64,000 nucleotides of DNA from Streptomyces luteogriseus (GCF_014205055.1 NZ_JACHMS010000001.1:5890001-5954000); one strand, 5' to 3'; shown: positions 1 to 8,905, counted from the stretch's first letter. Notes: generated by a model from the letters alone, not told the origin. Made by a program: numbers and translations.

Positions 1-164
1 GTCCGGTCCCGGCCGGTCCCCGTACCGGTGTCGTTGGTGGACTCCGGCCCGGACGAACAGGCCGACAGCGACGCGGAGACGACGGCGGCCGCGCCGAGGG
101 CGCCGCTGTACTTCAGGAACGACCGGCGGTGCGGCGCCGGCACGTCGGGGGTCTCGTCGCGCAC
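1..164 (-). CDS. Tat-exported lipoprotein, N-terminal part only (probable solute-binding protein)
   Basis: Only the first ~54 codons are in the window; the gene runs off the left edge. Translating the minus strand from the GTG at 164 gives a textbook Tat lipoprotein signal: RRSFLK near residue 13, a hydrophobic stretch, then the lipobox LSAC followed by a Ser/Gly/Thr-rich linker. A GGAGGA ribosome-binding site lies a few bases before the GTG. In Streptomyces such N-termini usually belong to ABC-transporter solute-binding proteins, but the ligand domain is outside the window, so the substrate and even the family are inference. The product would be anchored to the outer face of the cytoplasmic membrane. 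Confidence 0.7.
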   Translation of the reverse strand, partial: MRDETPDVPAPHRRSFLKYSGALGAAAVVSASLSACSSGPESTNDTGTGTGRDR

Positions 165-243
165 GGGTCCTCCAGCGAGGTCTGGGGGGGAGGGGAGGGA
201 CTGGCAGAGGAGATACGACGTCCTACGTCCTGCGGTCAGCGCG

Positions 244-272
244 ACCATAGGAGGGGGTCTGGGGGCGGTCAA
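244..272 (-). promoter_or_regulatory. Promoter for the lipoprotein gene
   Basis: On the minus strand a TTGACC -35 hexamer (272-267) is separated by exactly 17 bases from TATGGT (249-244), a good match to the housekeeping sigma (HrdB) consensus. Transcription would start near 237 and leave a leader of about 70 bases before the GTG at 164. Confidence 0.6.
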
Positions 273-409
273 GGGATCGCACACGAATGGCGTATCTGTC
301 AGAGGTCGGGCCAATGGCGCTTCTGGCGAACCTGGTTGACGGCTCGCCAGGGCAGGCCCGGCACCGGGTACCGCAAGAGGCGGGACGTGGGATGTCCGGG
401 GTGCGTACG

Positions 410-1035
410 ATGCGGCGCATGTCCGAGGAGCCCAGGACCAGCCGGATACAGCGCCAGGTCGTCCAGCTCATCCTCGACCGCAGACTCACCGCCGGCGCAC
501 CGCTGCCCACCGAGGCCGCACTGATGGAGGACCTCGGCGTCAGCCGCAACTCCGTCCGTGAGGCGCTCGAAGCCCTCCAGGCCCTCGACATCGTCGAGGT
601 CAGACACGGCTGCGGCACCTATGTCGGCCGGCCTCCCTCACTCCGCTCGTCGACGGCCTGACCTTCCGCGCCCCGGCCCGCCACGACGACGACACCGCGG
701 CCCTGGCCGAGATCCTCCAAGTGCGAGAGGGGCTGGAGGAGGGCCTGATCCGCCGGGTCGCCGCGACCGCCACCGAGGCGGAACTGGACCGGCTGGAGGA
801 CGTGGTGGCCCGCATGGAGTCCGCCCGCGGCACGGGCCGCTCCTCGCCCGAGCTCGACCGCGAGTTCCACGAGGTGCTGTACGCATCCCTGGGCCACGAT
901 CTCGTCCCGCAGCTCCTCGCCACGTTCTGGACGGTCCTCCGCCGGGTGTCCGGGGCCCGCGGCCACTTGCGGGTCGGGCGGGAGCCGGGGGGGTGGGGCG
1001 AATCCGTCACCGGGAGGGGCGAGGGCGGAGCATGA
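410..1035 (+). pseudogene. GntR/FadR-type regulator, frameshifted
   Basis: The first part encodes a GntR winged helix (RIQRQVVQLILDRRL...SRNSVREALEAL...VRHGCGTYVG). The reading frame ends at 661. The matching FCD-type ligand domain (LAEILQVREGLEEGLIRR...LDREFHEVLYASLGHDL) continues one frame earlier, from about 640 to 1035. One missing base near 631-640 (ggccggcctccctc) explains the switch: with one base restored, the text reads GRLSLTPLVDGLTF. The FCD domain is also short, lacking the usual last helices, and ends in a Gly/Arg-rich tail. ATG codons at 392, 410 and 419 are all in frame and none has a convincing ribosome-binding site. It is either a decaying regulator, perhaps of the divergent lipoprotein gene, or a sequencing error plus a genuinely short C-terminus. 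Confidence 0.6.
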
Positions 1036-1042
1036 TGAGGGC

Positions 1043-1480
1043 GTGAGCGAGCTGTGGAGCGAGAGCGACATCGGCGTCCTGCGCCTGCCGTCCGGCCGAC
1101 TGGTGCGAGGGCGGGGTCTCCGCCACCCGCTGCCCCCCGGCCCGCCCCTGCCGGCCTACGCCCTCTACCTCCTCGGCAAGCAACCCCCCGACGTCCCCTG
1201 GAACTCCGCCTGGATCCGCTGGCCCGACTTCCGCCTCCCGGCGGACCGGACGGCCGCCCGTGACCTGCTGACCGGGGCGTGGGAACGGGCCGCCCGGGAG
1301 CGGGTGGAGGTCGCCTGCGGCGGAGGACGCGGCCGCACGGGCACGGCGCTGGCCTGCCTGGCGGTGCTGGACGGGGTGCCGGCGCAGGAGGCGGTGGCGT
1401 ACGTCCGGCGGTACTACGACCGGCGGGCCGTGGAAACACCCTGGCAGCGGCGGTACGTGCGCCGGTTCGGGGAGCGATGA
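1043..1480 (+). CDS. Protein-tyrosine phosphatase family protein
   Basis: A 145-residue cytoplasmic protein with the CX5R phosphatase loop CGGGRGRTGT near residue 91, where the Cys is the nucleophile and the Arg binds phosphate. An upstream Asp-containing segment (IRWPDFRLPAD) could supply the general acid. The size fits the small dual-specificity/tyrosine phosphatase group common in Streptomyces. The start is a GTG 8 bases after the stop of the broken GntR gene. Substrate unknown. Confidence 0.75.
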   Translation: MSELWSESDIGVLRLPSGRLVRGRGLRHPLPPGPPLPAYALYLLGKQPPDVPWNSAWIRWPDFRLPADRTAARDLLTGAWERAARERVEVACGGGRGRTGTALACLAVLDGVPAQEAVAYVRRYYDRRAVETPWQRRYVRRFGER

Positions 1481-1567
1481 GCCTCTCCTTCGGCACGGCG
1501 CCTCATCCCTTGGTCGCACGGCCGTAGACCGACGGCCGACAGCGGGCCCGGTGCCGCGCTCGGCACA

Positions 1568-2740
1568 GTGGGCCGCATGGCAGAGACCAAGGGAAGCGGG
1601 CAGACGAAGGGGATCAGCCGGGCGCAGTTCCTGGCCGGGGCCGCGGCGGTGGGAGCCGCCGGGGTGGCGGGACCGGCGGGGCAGGCCCGGGCGGCACAGG
1701 CCCGGCACGGACGGGGACTGCGCCGGCGGGGCGTCGTCTACACCGTCGGGGCGGGGGAGACTCCGGGGACCGCGTGGAGTGCCCGGCGGATGCGGCACGA
1801 CATCCGGGCCATCCGGGACGACCTGCACGCCGACACCGTCGACGTCACGGGCGACGGCGTCGAACGCCTCACGACGACCGCCGCCGAGGCGGCGGAGCGA
1901 GGGCTGCACGTCTGGCTGCAGCCGACCCTCGGGGACGCCCCGCAGCGGGACATCCTGGAGCACATCGCCGAGACCGGCCGGTTCGCGGAGCGGCTGCGGA
2001 GGCAGGGCGCGAGTGTCGACTTCAGCGTCGGCTGCGAGTTCTGGCTCTTCGTCCCCGGCATCCTGCCGGGCGAGACGGTGCTGGAGCGCATCGAGAACCT
2101 CCGGAACGGCACGGTCGACTGGCCGCGGATGCGGCGGCGCCTCGCCGATTTCACGGTCCGGGCGGCGAAGGTCGGCCGCTCGGTCTTCCGGGGGAACCTC
2201 AGCTATGCGGCGGCCCAGAGCATCGACGCCCCGGACTGGAACCTCTTCGACATCGTCGGCATCGACTACTACGCGCACTTCGACAGGCCCTCCGACCACG
2301 TCCGCGAGCTGCGGCCGTACCTGAAGTGGGGCAAGCCGCTCGCCATCACCGAGTTCGGCACGTGCGCGTACGTCGGTGCGCCCGAGACCGACGGCATGGG
2401 CTGGGACATCGTCGACTACGACAAGGAGCCGCCGGAGATCAAGGGGAACCCGGTCCGCAGCGAGCGCGTCCAGGCCGACTACGTGGGCGGGTTGCTGGAC
2501 GTCTTCGCGTCGATGGGCCTGTACGCGGCGATGGCCTTCGAGTTCATCAGCGCCGACGCCCCGCACCGCCCGGACGCACCCCGCCTCGACCTCGACATGG
2601 CGTCGTACGCCCTCACCAAGGTGATCAGGGACCGCCCGGACGACCCCGCCTCCGGCTGGCACTGGGAGCCGAAGGAGGCGTTCCGCGCGGTGGCCCGCCG
2701 ATACGGGGCGGCGGGCCACCGCACCTCTCAGTCGCAGTAG
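1568..2740 (+). CDS. Secreted TIM-barrel-like protein of unknown substrate
   Basis: About 390 residues. The N-terminus (SRAQFLAGAAAVGAAGVAG) is a signal with a degenerate twin-arginine region, so export is likely. The mature part has features of (beta/alpha)8 glycoside hydrolases: a strand-like IVGIDYYAHF segment and LAITEFGTCAY, where the Glu sits like a barrel-end catalytic nucleophile. Streptomyces homologues are often labelled abortive infection protein without support. Either GTG 1568 or ATG 1577 could be the start; neither has a clear ribosome-binding site. The 3' end overlaps the convergent peptidase gene by 13 bases. Enzymatic function is inferred from fold-like motifs only. Confidence 0.6.
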   Translation: MGRMAETKGSGQTKGISRAQFLAGAAAVGAAGVAGPAGQARAAQARHGRGLRRRGVVYTVGAGETPGTAWSARRMRHDIRAIRDDLHADTVDVTGDGVERLTTTAAEAAERGLHVWLQPTLGDAPQRDILEHIAETGRFAERLRRQGASVDFSVGCEFWLFVPGILPGETVLERIENLRNGTVDWPRMRRRLADFTVRAAKVGRSVFRGNLSYAAAQSIDAPDWNLFDIVGIDYYAHFDRPSDHVRELRPYLKWGKPLAITEFGTCAYVGAPETDGMGWDIVDYDKEPPEIKGNPVRSERVQADYVGGLLDVFASMGLYAAMAFEFISADAPHRPDAPRLDLDMASYALTKVIRDRPDDPASGWHWEPKEAFRAVARRYGAAGHRTSQSQ

Positions 2741-4203
2741 AGGTCGCGGGCGGGCCGTACGCCGGTGGCCAGGAAACGGGAGACGGCCCGGTCGCCACAG
2801 GCGTTGCCGTTGGCCAGATAGGCGTCGTGGCCGGTGGAGTTCACGGTGACCATGACGGCCCGGTCGCCGAGGGCCCGGCGCAGCTTCCGGGCTCCGGCGA
2901 GCGGGGTGGCGACGTCTCGCCGGTTCTGCACGAGCAGGAGGTTGGAGGGGCCGCGGTCGGTGATCCGCACGGCCGGCTCCCTCGGCGCGTACGGCCAGGC
3001 CGCGCACACCATCGGCCCGCGCGGCATGCCCGCGGTCAGCGGGTACGCGGCCCGGCTCTCGGCGACGTCCTTCTGGTAGGCGGCGGCCGAGTCGGGCCAG
3101 TCGACGTCGTTGCAGATGGTGCCGACACCGACCGCGGTGACGTTCTGCAGGACCGACTCGGGCGGAGTCTCGGGCACGGGCGGCGCGGTGCCCTCGCGGA
3201 CGGCCCGGATGGTCTTGGCCAGGGCCGGGTAGTCGTCGGGGTCGTAGAGGCTGGACAGCATGGTCTGACGCAGCGCGTTGCCGTCCAGTCGCGGGGGGTT
3301 GGCGCCGGGCCAGGGGAGCGGGTCGCGGTCCAGCCGGGCGGCGAGCCGCAGGAAGCCGGACCGTACCTCGGCGGGCGTACGGGCGACCCGGTACGGATTG
3401 CCGGGCCGGGAGGCCCACGTGGCGAACTCGGGGAAGTTGTCCTCGACACCGACCTCGAAGGCGGCGAGCCAGTTGCGGGTCACGCGGGTGTGGTCGGGGT
3501 CGTCGTTGCTGTCCAGCACGATGCGGTCGGTGCGGTGCGGGAACAACTGGCTGTAGACGGCGCCGACATAGGTGCCGTACGAGACGCCCCACGCGGAGAT
3601 CTTGTCCTCGCCGAGGGCGGCCCGCAGACGGTCCAGGTCGCGGGCCTCGTTGGCGGTGCTGATGTGCCGGATCAGCTCACCGCCCTTACGGGCACAGGCT
3701 CCGGCCGTACGCCGGGCGGTGGCCATGTTCTCGTCGACGGAACCGTCCGGGGCCGGCCAGGGCAGGAGCTTGGTCACGCCGAGGTCGGCGGGGTCGAGTG
3801 CGCAGTCGACGGCGGTGGACGGGGCCATCCCGCGCGGCGCGAACCCGACGAGGTCGTAGGCGTTCCGCACGCTCTGCGGCAGCTTCTGCCCCTTGCCGGA
3901 GGGGTCGGCGAGACTGTCCCCGCCGGGGCCGCCCGGGATGAGCAGCAGGGCGCCGCGCCGGGCGGACGGTTTCTCACTGGGGATACGGGAGACGGCGATC
4001 CGGATCTCCGGGCTGTCCGGGTCGGAGTAGTCCATGGGGACGTCGAGGGTGGCGCACTGCTGTCTGGGGTCGAGACCAGGGCCGCTGCAGTCGGCCCAGT
4101 CGAGGAGGTCGGGCCCGGTGGCGGACGCCCCACCGGGCCCGGCAAACCCGAGCACCGCACCGGCGGCGGCGACCAGCGCCACGCATTTCGTGATCCGCTT
4201 CAT
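2728..4203 (-). CDS. Secreted tripeptidyl aminopeptidase (alpha/beta hydrolase, TAP family)
   Basis: A 491-residue protein with an N-terminal Sec signal (residues 1-28, ending near GGASA). The alpha/beta-hydrolase core shows an oxyanion region LLIPGGPGGDS, a nucleophile elbow GVSYGTY, an Asp in QNRRDVATP and a His in NSTGHDAYL. This is the layout of the Streptomyces Tap/SlpD/SlpE exopeptidases, which release tripeptides from the N-termini of extracellular proteins. The C-terminal TAP_C region is complete. It is transcribed alone toward the preceding secreted protein. Confidence 0.85.
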   Translation of the reverse strand: MKRITKCVALVAAAGAVLGFAGPGGASATGPDLLDWADCSGPGLDPRQQCATLDVPMDYSDPDSPEIRIAVSRIPSEKPSARRGALLLIPGGPGGDSLADPSGKGQKLPQSVRNAYDLVGFAPRGMAPSTAVDCALDPADLGVTKLLPWPAPDGSVDENMATARRTAGACARKGGELIRHISTANEARDLDRLRAALGEDKISAWGVSYGTYVGAVYSQLFPHRTDRIVLDSNDDPDHTRVTRNWLAAFEVGVEDNFPEFATWASRPGNPYRVARTPAEVRSGFLRLAARLDRDPLPWPGANPPRLDGNALRQTMLSSLYDPDDYPALAKTIRAVREGTAPPVPETPPESVLQNVTAVGVGTICNDVDWPDSAAAYQKDVAESRAAYPLTAGMPRGPMVCAAWPYAPREPAVRITDRGPSNLLLVQNRRDVATPLAGARKLRRALGDRAVMVTVNSTGHDAYLANGNACGDRAVSRFLATGVRPARDLYCD

Positions 4204-4492
4204 GTCCAGCAGCGTGGCCGCCTTCGACGAGGGATCACATCCGGGTAACTGCCCTATCTCCCAGGGGGGTTACCCCAGGGCCAGGTCTCCGGGGTTACGC
4301 CCGCAGTCAGGTCAGGGAAAGCAGCCGGGACTCGCCGCCTTTCACGCGTGGCGGTGGTGATCAGGCTGTCGTGGGGGGGGCGAGTGATCCAGCTCCGTCG
4401 AAGTCCGGCGTGCGGTGCCGGTGGGGGCCGACCGGGGAGGTGCTGGTGACGGTCCCGACCTGGGAGAGCTGCCCGTGCCACGCCCATGCACG

Positions 4493-4993
4493 TCAGGTGT
4501 AGCTCATGGTGCCTTCGCCCCTCCGCCCGGCGCGTGGTCGCCGCAGCATGAACACATCGACCGCGTCCTGCGTCTCCACCGTGAACCCCTGGCGCTCGTA
4601 GAGCCGGCGGGCCGGGCTGCCCCGGAGGACGTTCAGCCGGACCAGGTCGCCGGAGGTGTCCGTCCCGTGCAGCATCGTCCCGAGGACCGCCGACCCCAGG
4701 CCCCGGCCCTGGAGCGCCGGGGTGAGGTAGAAGTGCTCCAGCCAGAGGCAGTCCTCGGACGGGCGCAGGGCGATACTGCCCGCGAAGGTGCCGGCCGACT
4801 CGATGATCGACGTGTGCCGCGGGGAGAAGCCGTCCCGCAGGCGCTGTCTGACCCGGTGCTCGTCGTAGCGGCCCAGCCGCTCCAGGTCCGGGCGCATCAC
4901 CACGGCCCGAAGTTCCGCCATCGCCTCGACATCCGCCGGCCGCGCGGGGCGGATGTCCCATTCCGGTTCCGGGTGGCCCTCTGACGTTCGCAC
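4493..4993 (-). CDS. GNAT-family N-acetyltransferase
   Basis: A 166-residue GNAT domain. The acetyl-CoA pyrophosphate loop is seen as LQGRGLGSAVLGTML, preceded by the beta4 strand WLEHFYLTP and followed by VLRGSPARRLYERQGF, typical of motif B. The start is GTG at 4993. It stands alone; the 289 bases between it and the peptidase gene hold no gene. Substrate unknown. Confidence 0.8.
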   Translation of the reverse strand: MRTSEGHPEPEWDIRPARPADVEAMAELRAVVMRPDLERLGRYDEHRVRQRLRDGFSPRHTSIIESAGTFAGSIALRPSEDCLWLEHFYLTPALQGRGLGSAVLGTMLHGTDTSGDLVRLNVLRGSPARRLYERQGFTVETQDAVDVFMLRRPRAGRRGEGTMSYT

Positions 4994-5071
4994 GGCCGGA
5001 TTGTCTCAACGGCCCGTGACGCCCTCTCGTCCGCGGTCCCCGAAATACGCCACGCGGCGTGCCGCTTTTCG

Positions 5072-5098
5072 TCGATCGGCTGCCTGCCAACCGATCGA
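5072..5098. repeat. Inverted repeat between the acetyltransferase and the small-gene pair
   Basis: TCGATCGG (5072-5079) and CCGATCGA (5091-5098) form a perfect 8-bp inverted repeat with an 11-base loop in the 247-base gap upstream of the genes at 5241 and 5444. It could be a regulator site or a weak terminator. No promoter hexamers are clear beside it. Confidence 0.4.
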
Positions 5099-5240
5099 AA
5101 TTGCCCTCGGTTTGCGACGTCCCGCGCCGAACCCCTTTGTGTCGCCGCGCAGTTGTAGGACACAGACCCCTCCGGAGTTTAGTCGCGGAGCGTCACCACA
5201 GGGATGCGAAGAGTGAAACCGCGCAAGAAGGGGGAGCACG

Positions 5241-5447
5241 GTGGAGGCACGACACTCGGCGCTCTGTGCCGAAGAAGCGGAGGACGCGGTGAAAGAATTG
5301 CGGGCAGAACTCGCCAAGGCCGGAATCATCCTGCTCTCACGGGGACTTGACCCGGTGAGTTTTGTGCGGGAAGCGCCCTGCCCGCTCGTCGAATCGGTCC
5401 GGCGTTCCCCGGCGAGCGTCCGGCGGCACGCGGCGGTGCGGCGATGA
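5241..5447 (+). CDS. Small conserved hypothetical protein (68 aa)
   Basis: Starts at a GTG preceded by AGGGGGAG at good spacing. The N-terminal half is predicted helical (EEAEDAVKELRAELAKAGI) and the tail is Arg-rich. There is no membrane segment or known motif. The last codons overlap the ATG of the next gene, so the two are probably translated together. The type is familiar beside small regulatory genes in Streptomyces, but I cannot name a function. Confidence 0.6.
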   Translation: MEARHSALCAEEAEDAVKELRAELAKAGIILLSRGLDPVSFVREAPCPLVESVRRSPASVRRHAAVRR

Positions 5448-5659
5448 ACCCCCCCGTCGGCGCCTACGTCGTGGACACCCGCAGCGGACGCATCGGCATC
5501 GTCATGGGGCATGAGGGGCCCTACGTGCAGTTGCGCCCGTACGGGGGCGGCCGGGAGTGGGACGCCGACCCCGGGGCCGTCCGGCACGCCACCCCGGCCG
5601 AGCGGCTGCGCGTGGCCACCGCGTACGCCAACGCCCGCAGCAGGGGTGAGGTCCCTTGA
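5444..5659 (+). CDS. Small conserved hypothetical protein (71 aa)
   Basis: Overlaps the preceding gene by four bases (ATGA), indicating coupling. The sequence GAYVVDTRSGRIGIVMGHEGPYVQLRPYGGGREWDA suggests a small all-beta, SH3-like barrel. It is a recognisable Streptomyces small-protein type without assigned function. It ends 26 bases before recO and may be cotranscribed with it. Confidence 0.65.
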   Translation: MNPPVGAYVVDTRSGRIGIVMGHEGPYVQLRPYGGGREWDADPGAVRHATPAERLRVATAYANARSRGEVP

Positions 5660-5685
5660 CGTGACGACCCTGCCAGAATGGCTCC

Positions 5686-6432
5686 ATGAGTCTGTTCCGC
5701 GACGACGGCATCGTGCTGCGCACCCAGAAGCTGGGTGAGGCGGACCGGATCATCACGCTGCTCACGCGCGGTCACGGACGGGTACGCGCGGTGGCCCGGG
5801 GCGTGCGCCGGACGAAGTCGAAGTTCGGTGCGCGTCTCGAGCCGTTCTCCCATGTCGACGTGCAGTTCTTCGCCAAGGGGAGCGAGCTGATCGGGCGGGG
5901 GCTGCCGCTGTGCACCCAGAGCGAGACCATCGCGCCGTACGGCGGCGGGATCGTCACCGACTACGCCCGGTACACGGCCGGGACCGTCATGCTGGAGACC
6001 GCCGAGCGGTTCACCGACCATGAGGGGGAGCCGGCCGTGCAGCAGTACCTGCTGCTGGTCGGCGGGCTGCGGACCCTCGCCCGGGGCGAGCACGCACCGC
6101 ACCTCGTGCTCGACGCGTTCCTGCTCCGCTCCCTCGCCGTCAACGGGTACGCCCCGAGCTTCACCGACTGCGCGAAGTGCGGGATGCCCGGGCCCAACCG
6201 GTTCTTCTCGGTCGCCTCGGGCGGATCCGTCTGCGTGGACTGCCGCGTGCCCGGCAGCGTCGTACCCTCGCCCCAGGCCCTGGAACTCCTCGGCGCCCTG
6301 CTTACGGGAGACTGGGAGACCGCGGACGCGTGCGAGGCGCGCTACGTCCGGGAGGGCAGCGGGCTGGTGTCCGCGTATCTGCACTGGCACATGGAGCGCG
6401 GACTGCGCTCCCTGCGCTACGTCGAGAAGTAG
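5686..6432 (+). CDS. recO: DNA repair protein RecO
   Basis: 248 residues. The N-terminal OB fold (LFRDDGIVLRTQKLGEADRIITLLT) is followed by the helical domain with a zinc site (CAKCG...CVDCR, residues ~164-184). RecO loads RecA on SSB-coated gaps together with RecR. Length and domain order match actinobacterial RecO. It is followed by uppS, the usual order in Streptomyces. Confidence 0.95.
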   Translation: MSLFRDDGIVLRTQKLGEADRIITLLTRGHGRVRAVARGVRRTKSKFGARLEPFSHVDVQFFAKGSELIGRGLPLCTQSETIAPYGGGIVTDYARYTAGTVMLETAERFTDHEGEPAVQQYLLLVGGLRTLARGEHAPHLVLDAFLLRSLAVNGYAPSFTDCAKCGMPGPNRFFSVASGGSVCVDCRVPGSVVPSPQALELLGALLTGDWETADACEARYVREGSGLVSAYLHWHMERGLRSLRYVEK

Positions 6433-6489
6433 CGCGGCGGCGGAGCAGAGCAGCACAGAAGCAAGCGAGCACGAGGAGACGAGAAACAC

Positions 6490-7323
6490 ATGGCCGTACG
6501 CGGGATCCTGGGGCGCCAGCGCCGGGAGTACAGGACGCCGGAGCCGCACCCGTCCGGCGCGCGGCCCCCGAAGATCCCCGGGGAGTTCGTACCGCAGCAT
6601 GTGGCGATCGTCATGGACGGCAACGGCCGCTGGGCCAAGGACCGCGGACTGCCGCGCACCGAAGGGCACAAGGTCGGTGCCGAGCGCGTGCTGGACGTGC
6701 TCCAGGGGGCCGTCGAGATGGGCGTCGGCGCCATCTCCCTGTACGCCTTCTCCACCGAGAACTGGAAGCGCTCGCCCGACGAGGTGCGCTTCCTGATGAA
6801 CTTCAACCGGGACTTCATCCGCAAGACCCGCGACCAGCTCGACGAGCTGGGCATCCGGGTGCGCTGGGTCGGTCGTATGCCCAAGCTGTGGCGCTCGGTC
6901 GCCAAGGAGCTCCAGATCGCCCAGGAGCAGACCAAGGACAACGACCGGCTGACCCTGTACTTCTGCATGAACTACGGCGGCCGGGCGGAGATCGCCGACG
7001 CGGCCAAGGCCATGGCGGAGGACGTGAAGGCCGGGAGGCTCGACCCCTCCAAGGTCAGCGAGAAGACCTTCGCCAAGTACATGTACTACCCGGACATGCC
7101 GGACGTGGACCTGTTCCTGCGGCCCAGCGGCGAGCAGCGCACCTCCAACTACCTGATCTGGCAGAGCGCCTACGCCGAGATGGTCTTCCAGGACGTGCTG
7201 TGGCCGGACTTCGACCGGCGTGACCTGTGGCGGGCCTGCCTGGAGTTCGCCTCGCGGGACCGGCGCTTCGGCGGGGCCGTCCCGAACGAGGAGCTGCTGG
7301 CCATGGAGGGCGAGCAGCAGTAA
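6490..7323 (+). CDS. uppS: Undecaprenyl/polyprenyl diphosphate synthase (cis-isoprenyl transferase)
   Basis: A 277-residue cis-prenyltransferase. The P-loop motif HVAIVMDGNGRWA carries the catalytic Asp at residue 43. The substrate-binding SFSTENWKR-type motif (AFSTENWKR) and the C-terminal LFLRPSGEQRTSNYLIWQ are intact. It makes the C50-55 lipid carrier for peptidoglycan and wall polymer synthesis. A GAGGAGACG ribosome-binding site precedes the ATG, 57 bases after recO, so the two are likely one transcript. Confidence 0.95.
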   Translation: MAVRGILGRQRREYRTPEPHPSGARPPKIPGEFVPQHVAIVMDGNGRWAKDRGLPRTEGHKVGAERVLDVLQGAVEMGVGAISLYAFSTENWKRSPDEVRFLMNFNRDFIRKTRDQLDELGIRVRWVGRMPKLWRSVAKELQIAQEQTKDNDRLTLYFCMNYGGRAEIADAAKAMAEDVKAGRLDPSKVSEKTFAKYMYYPDMPDVDLFLRPSGEQRTSNYLIWQSAYAEMVFQDVLWPDFDRRDLWRACLEFASRDRRFGGAVPNEELLAMEGEQQ

Positions 7324-7355
7324 CACGCCAGGCCCGGCGGCCTCATCCGTCGCAG

Positions 7356-7408
7356 CCGCCGCTGCGGCCCGACAGGCCCCTCCAGTGGCAGCCGGGCCGC
7401 AGCGGCGG
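7356..7408. terminator. Long perfect hairpin after uppS, abutting the next start codon
   Basis: CCGCCGCTGCGGCCCG (7356-7371) and its exact complement (7393-7408) form a 16-bp stem with a 21-base loop. It lies 33 bases past the uppS stop and ends 12 bases before the ATG at 7421. It should terminate uppS transcripts, and in any read-through RNA it would cover the region where the MFS ribosome-binding site should be. Confidence 0.65.
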
Positions 7409-7420
7409 TGTCCTGATGGC

Positions 7421-8809
7421 ATGGGTTCCACCGCCGTCGGCGCACCCCGGCGGACCACGAAACAGACCGGGGTCTTCGTCGCGGCCTCGCTGGCCCTGCT
7501 CTGCATCCAGCTGGACTTCTTCGCGCTCAACCTGGCCATCCCCGGGATCTCCGACGAGCTGGACACGACCGTCTCCGCGGCCCAGTGGACGCTGTCCGCG
7601 TACATGCTCGCCGTCGGCTGCCTGTTCATCGTCGGGGGGCGGCTGGGTGATCTCCTCGGCCGGCGGCCGGTCCTGCTGGCCGGGACCGGGCTGTTCGCCG
7701 CCGCCTCCGTCGGCTGCGCCCTCGCGCCGAGCCTCGGGGTGCTCGTCGTGGCCCGGATCGTGCAGGGCGCGGGCGCGGCGCTGATCTTCCCCGTGTCGGT
7801 CTCCGTGATCACCAACGCCTTTCCCGAGGAGGCCCGGGCCCGGGCGCTCGGGGCGATGTTCGGCATCGCCAACGTCGGCACCGCCCTCGGACCGTTCGTC
7901 GGCGGCGGCTTCACCGACGGGCCGGGCTGGCGGTGGATCTTCTGGCTGCTGGCCCCGCTCAGCGCCCTCTCCCTGCTGATCGCCCTGCGCTGCGTCCCCG
8001 ACTCGCGGGACGAGAGCGCCCCGCGCCGGATCGACCTGCCGGGCTGTGTGGCCGTGGCGACGAGCCTGGGCGCGCTGACCCTGGCCGTGGAGCGGGGGAG
8101 CGCCTGGGGGTGGGACCACGCCCGCACGCTCGCCCTGTTCGGGGTCGCCGTGGTGGCCGGCGGGCTCTTCGTCCTGCGGGAGCGGACCTGCCGGCATCCG
8201 CTGGTCGACTTCCGGCTGTTCCGCAACCTCCGCTTCAGCCTCGTCACCGTGATGGGGTCGGTCGCCAACATGGGCTACGCCGTCACCGTGTTCCTCGCCA
8301 CGCTCCAGTTGCAGCAGGTGCGGGGCCTGTCGGCGATCCTGTCCGGCACGGTCTTCCTCGCTCCGGCCGTGATGGTGGCCTGCTCGGGGCCCATCGGCGC
8401 CTGGCTGTCCGGCCGGATGCGCGCCACCAGCGTCATGGCACTGGCCGGGGCCATCGCGGGCACCGGCATGATCGGGCTGAGCTTCGCCCGGTCCTGGTGG
8501 GTCTACCTGCCCGTCTTCACCTGGTGCGCGCTCGGGCTGGGCCTCGGCTGGACCTTCGCCAGTGTCGCCACCCAGCAGGTCGTCTCGCCCGCCCGCGCCG
8601 GAGAGGCCTCGGGCGTCGTCCTCACCGCCCTGGTCACGCTCGGCGCCATCGGCCTGGCGGCCGTGGCGGCGGCCATCACCTCGCTCACCCCCGAGACCGG
8701 CCCGGAGGCCGCCTACGACCTCATCCTGCGCGTGGGCGGCGCCGTGATCCTGGCCTCCACCGCCCTGTCCCTGCTCGTCCGCCGCGGGCTGAGCGCCCGG
8801 CTTACGTAG
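7421..8809 (+). CDS. MFS transporter, DHA2 (EmrB/QacA-like) family
   Basis: 462 residues with about 14 hydrophobic segments. The first helix (LALLCIQLDFFALNLAIPGI) is followed by motif A-like GGRLGDLLGRRPVLL and the motif C-type helix around SVSVITNAF...GIANVGTALGPFVGG. It is a proton-driven efflux pump, probably for drugs or small metabolites. The start is the ATG inside a longer open frame, chosen because homology to the family begins just after it. No good ribosome-binding site is visible; the 16-bp hairpin occupies the position. It converges on zur. Confidence 0.85.
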   Translation: MGSTAVGAPRRTTKQTGVFVAASLALLCIQLDFFALNLAIPGISDELDTTVSAAQWTLSAYMLAVGCLFIVGGRLGDLLGRRPVLLAGTGLFAAASVGCALAPSLGVLVVARIVQGAGAALIFPVSVSVITNAFPEEARARALGAMFGIANVGTALGPFVGGGFTDGPGWRWIFWLLAPLSALSLLIALRCVPDSRDESAPRRIDLPGCVAVATSLGALTLAVERGSAWGWDHARTLALFGVAVVAGGLFVLRERTCRHPLVDFRLFRNLRFSLVTVMGSVANMGYAVTVFLATLQLQQVRGLSAILSGTVFLAPAVMVACSGPIGAWLSGRMRATSVMALAGAIAGTGMIGLSFARSWWVYLPVFTWCALGLGLGWTFASVATQQVVSPARAGEASGVVLTALVTLGAIGLAAVAAAITSLTPETGPEAAYDLILRVGGAVILASTALSLLVRRGLSARLT

Positions 8810-8905
8810 GAGGCTTCCGACCTCAGGGGGCGCGGGGAACTGCGCGAACAACCCCCACGCACCCGCACCCGGCAACGAACCCGCACCCCCACGGCGATCA
8901 ACCGC

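Noticed and set aside
1007..3592. An 861-codon open frame on the minus strand
   Set aside because: Spans the phosphatase and secreted-protein genes in antisense and enters the peptidase gene out of frame; no domain motifs.
5521..8271. A 916-codon open frame opposite recO, uppS and the MFS gene
   Set aside because: It is antisense to three well-conserved genes, low in recognisable motifs and rich in Ala/Arg/Pro as expected for shadow frames.
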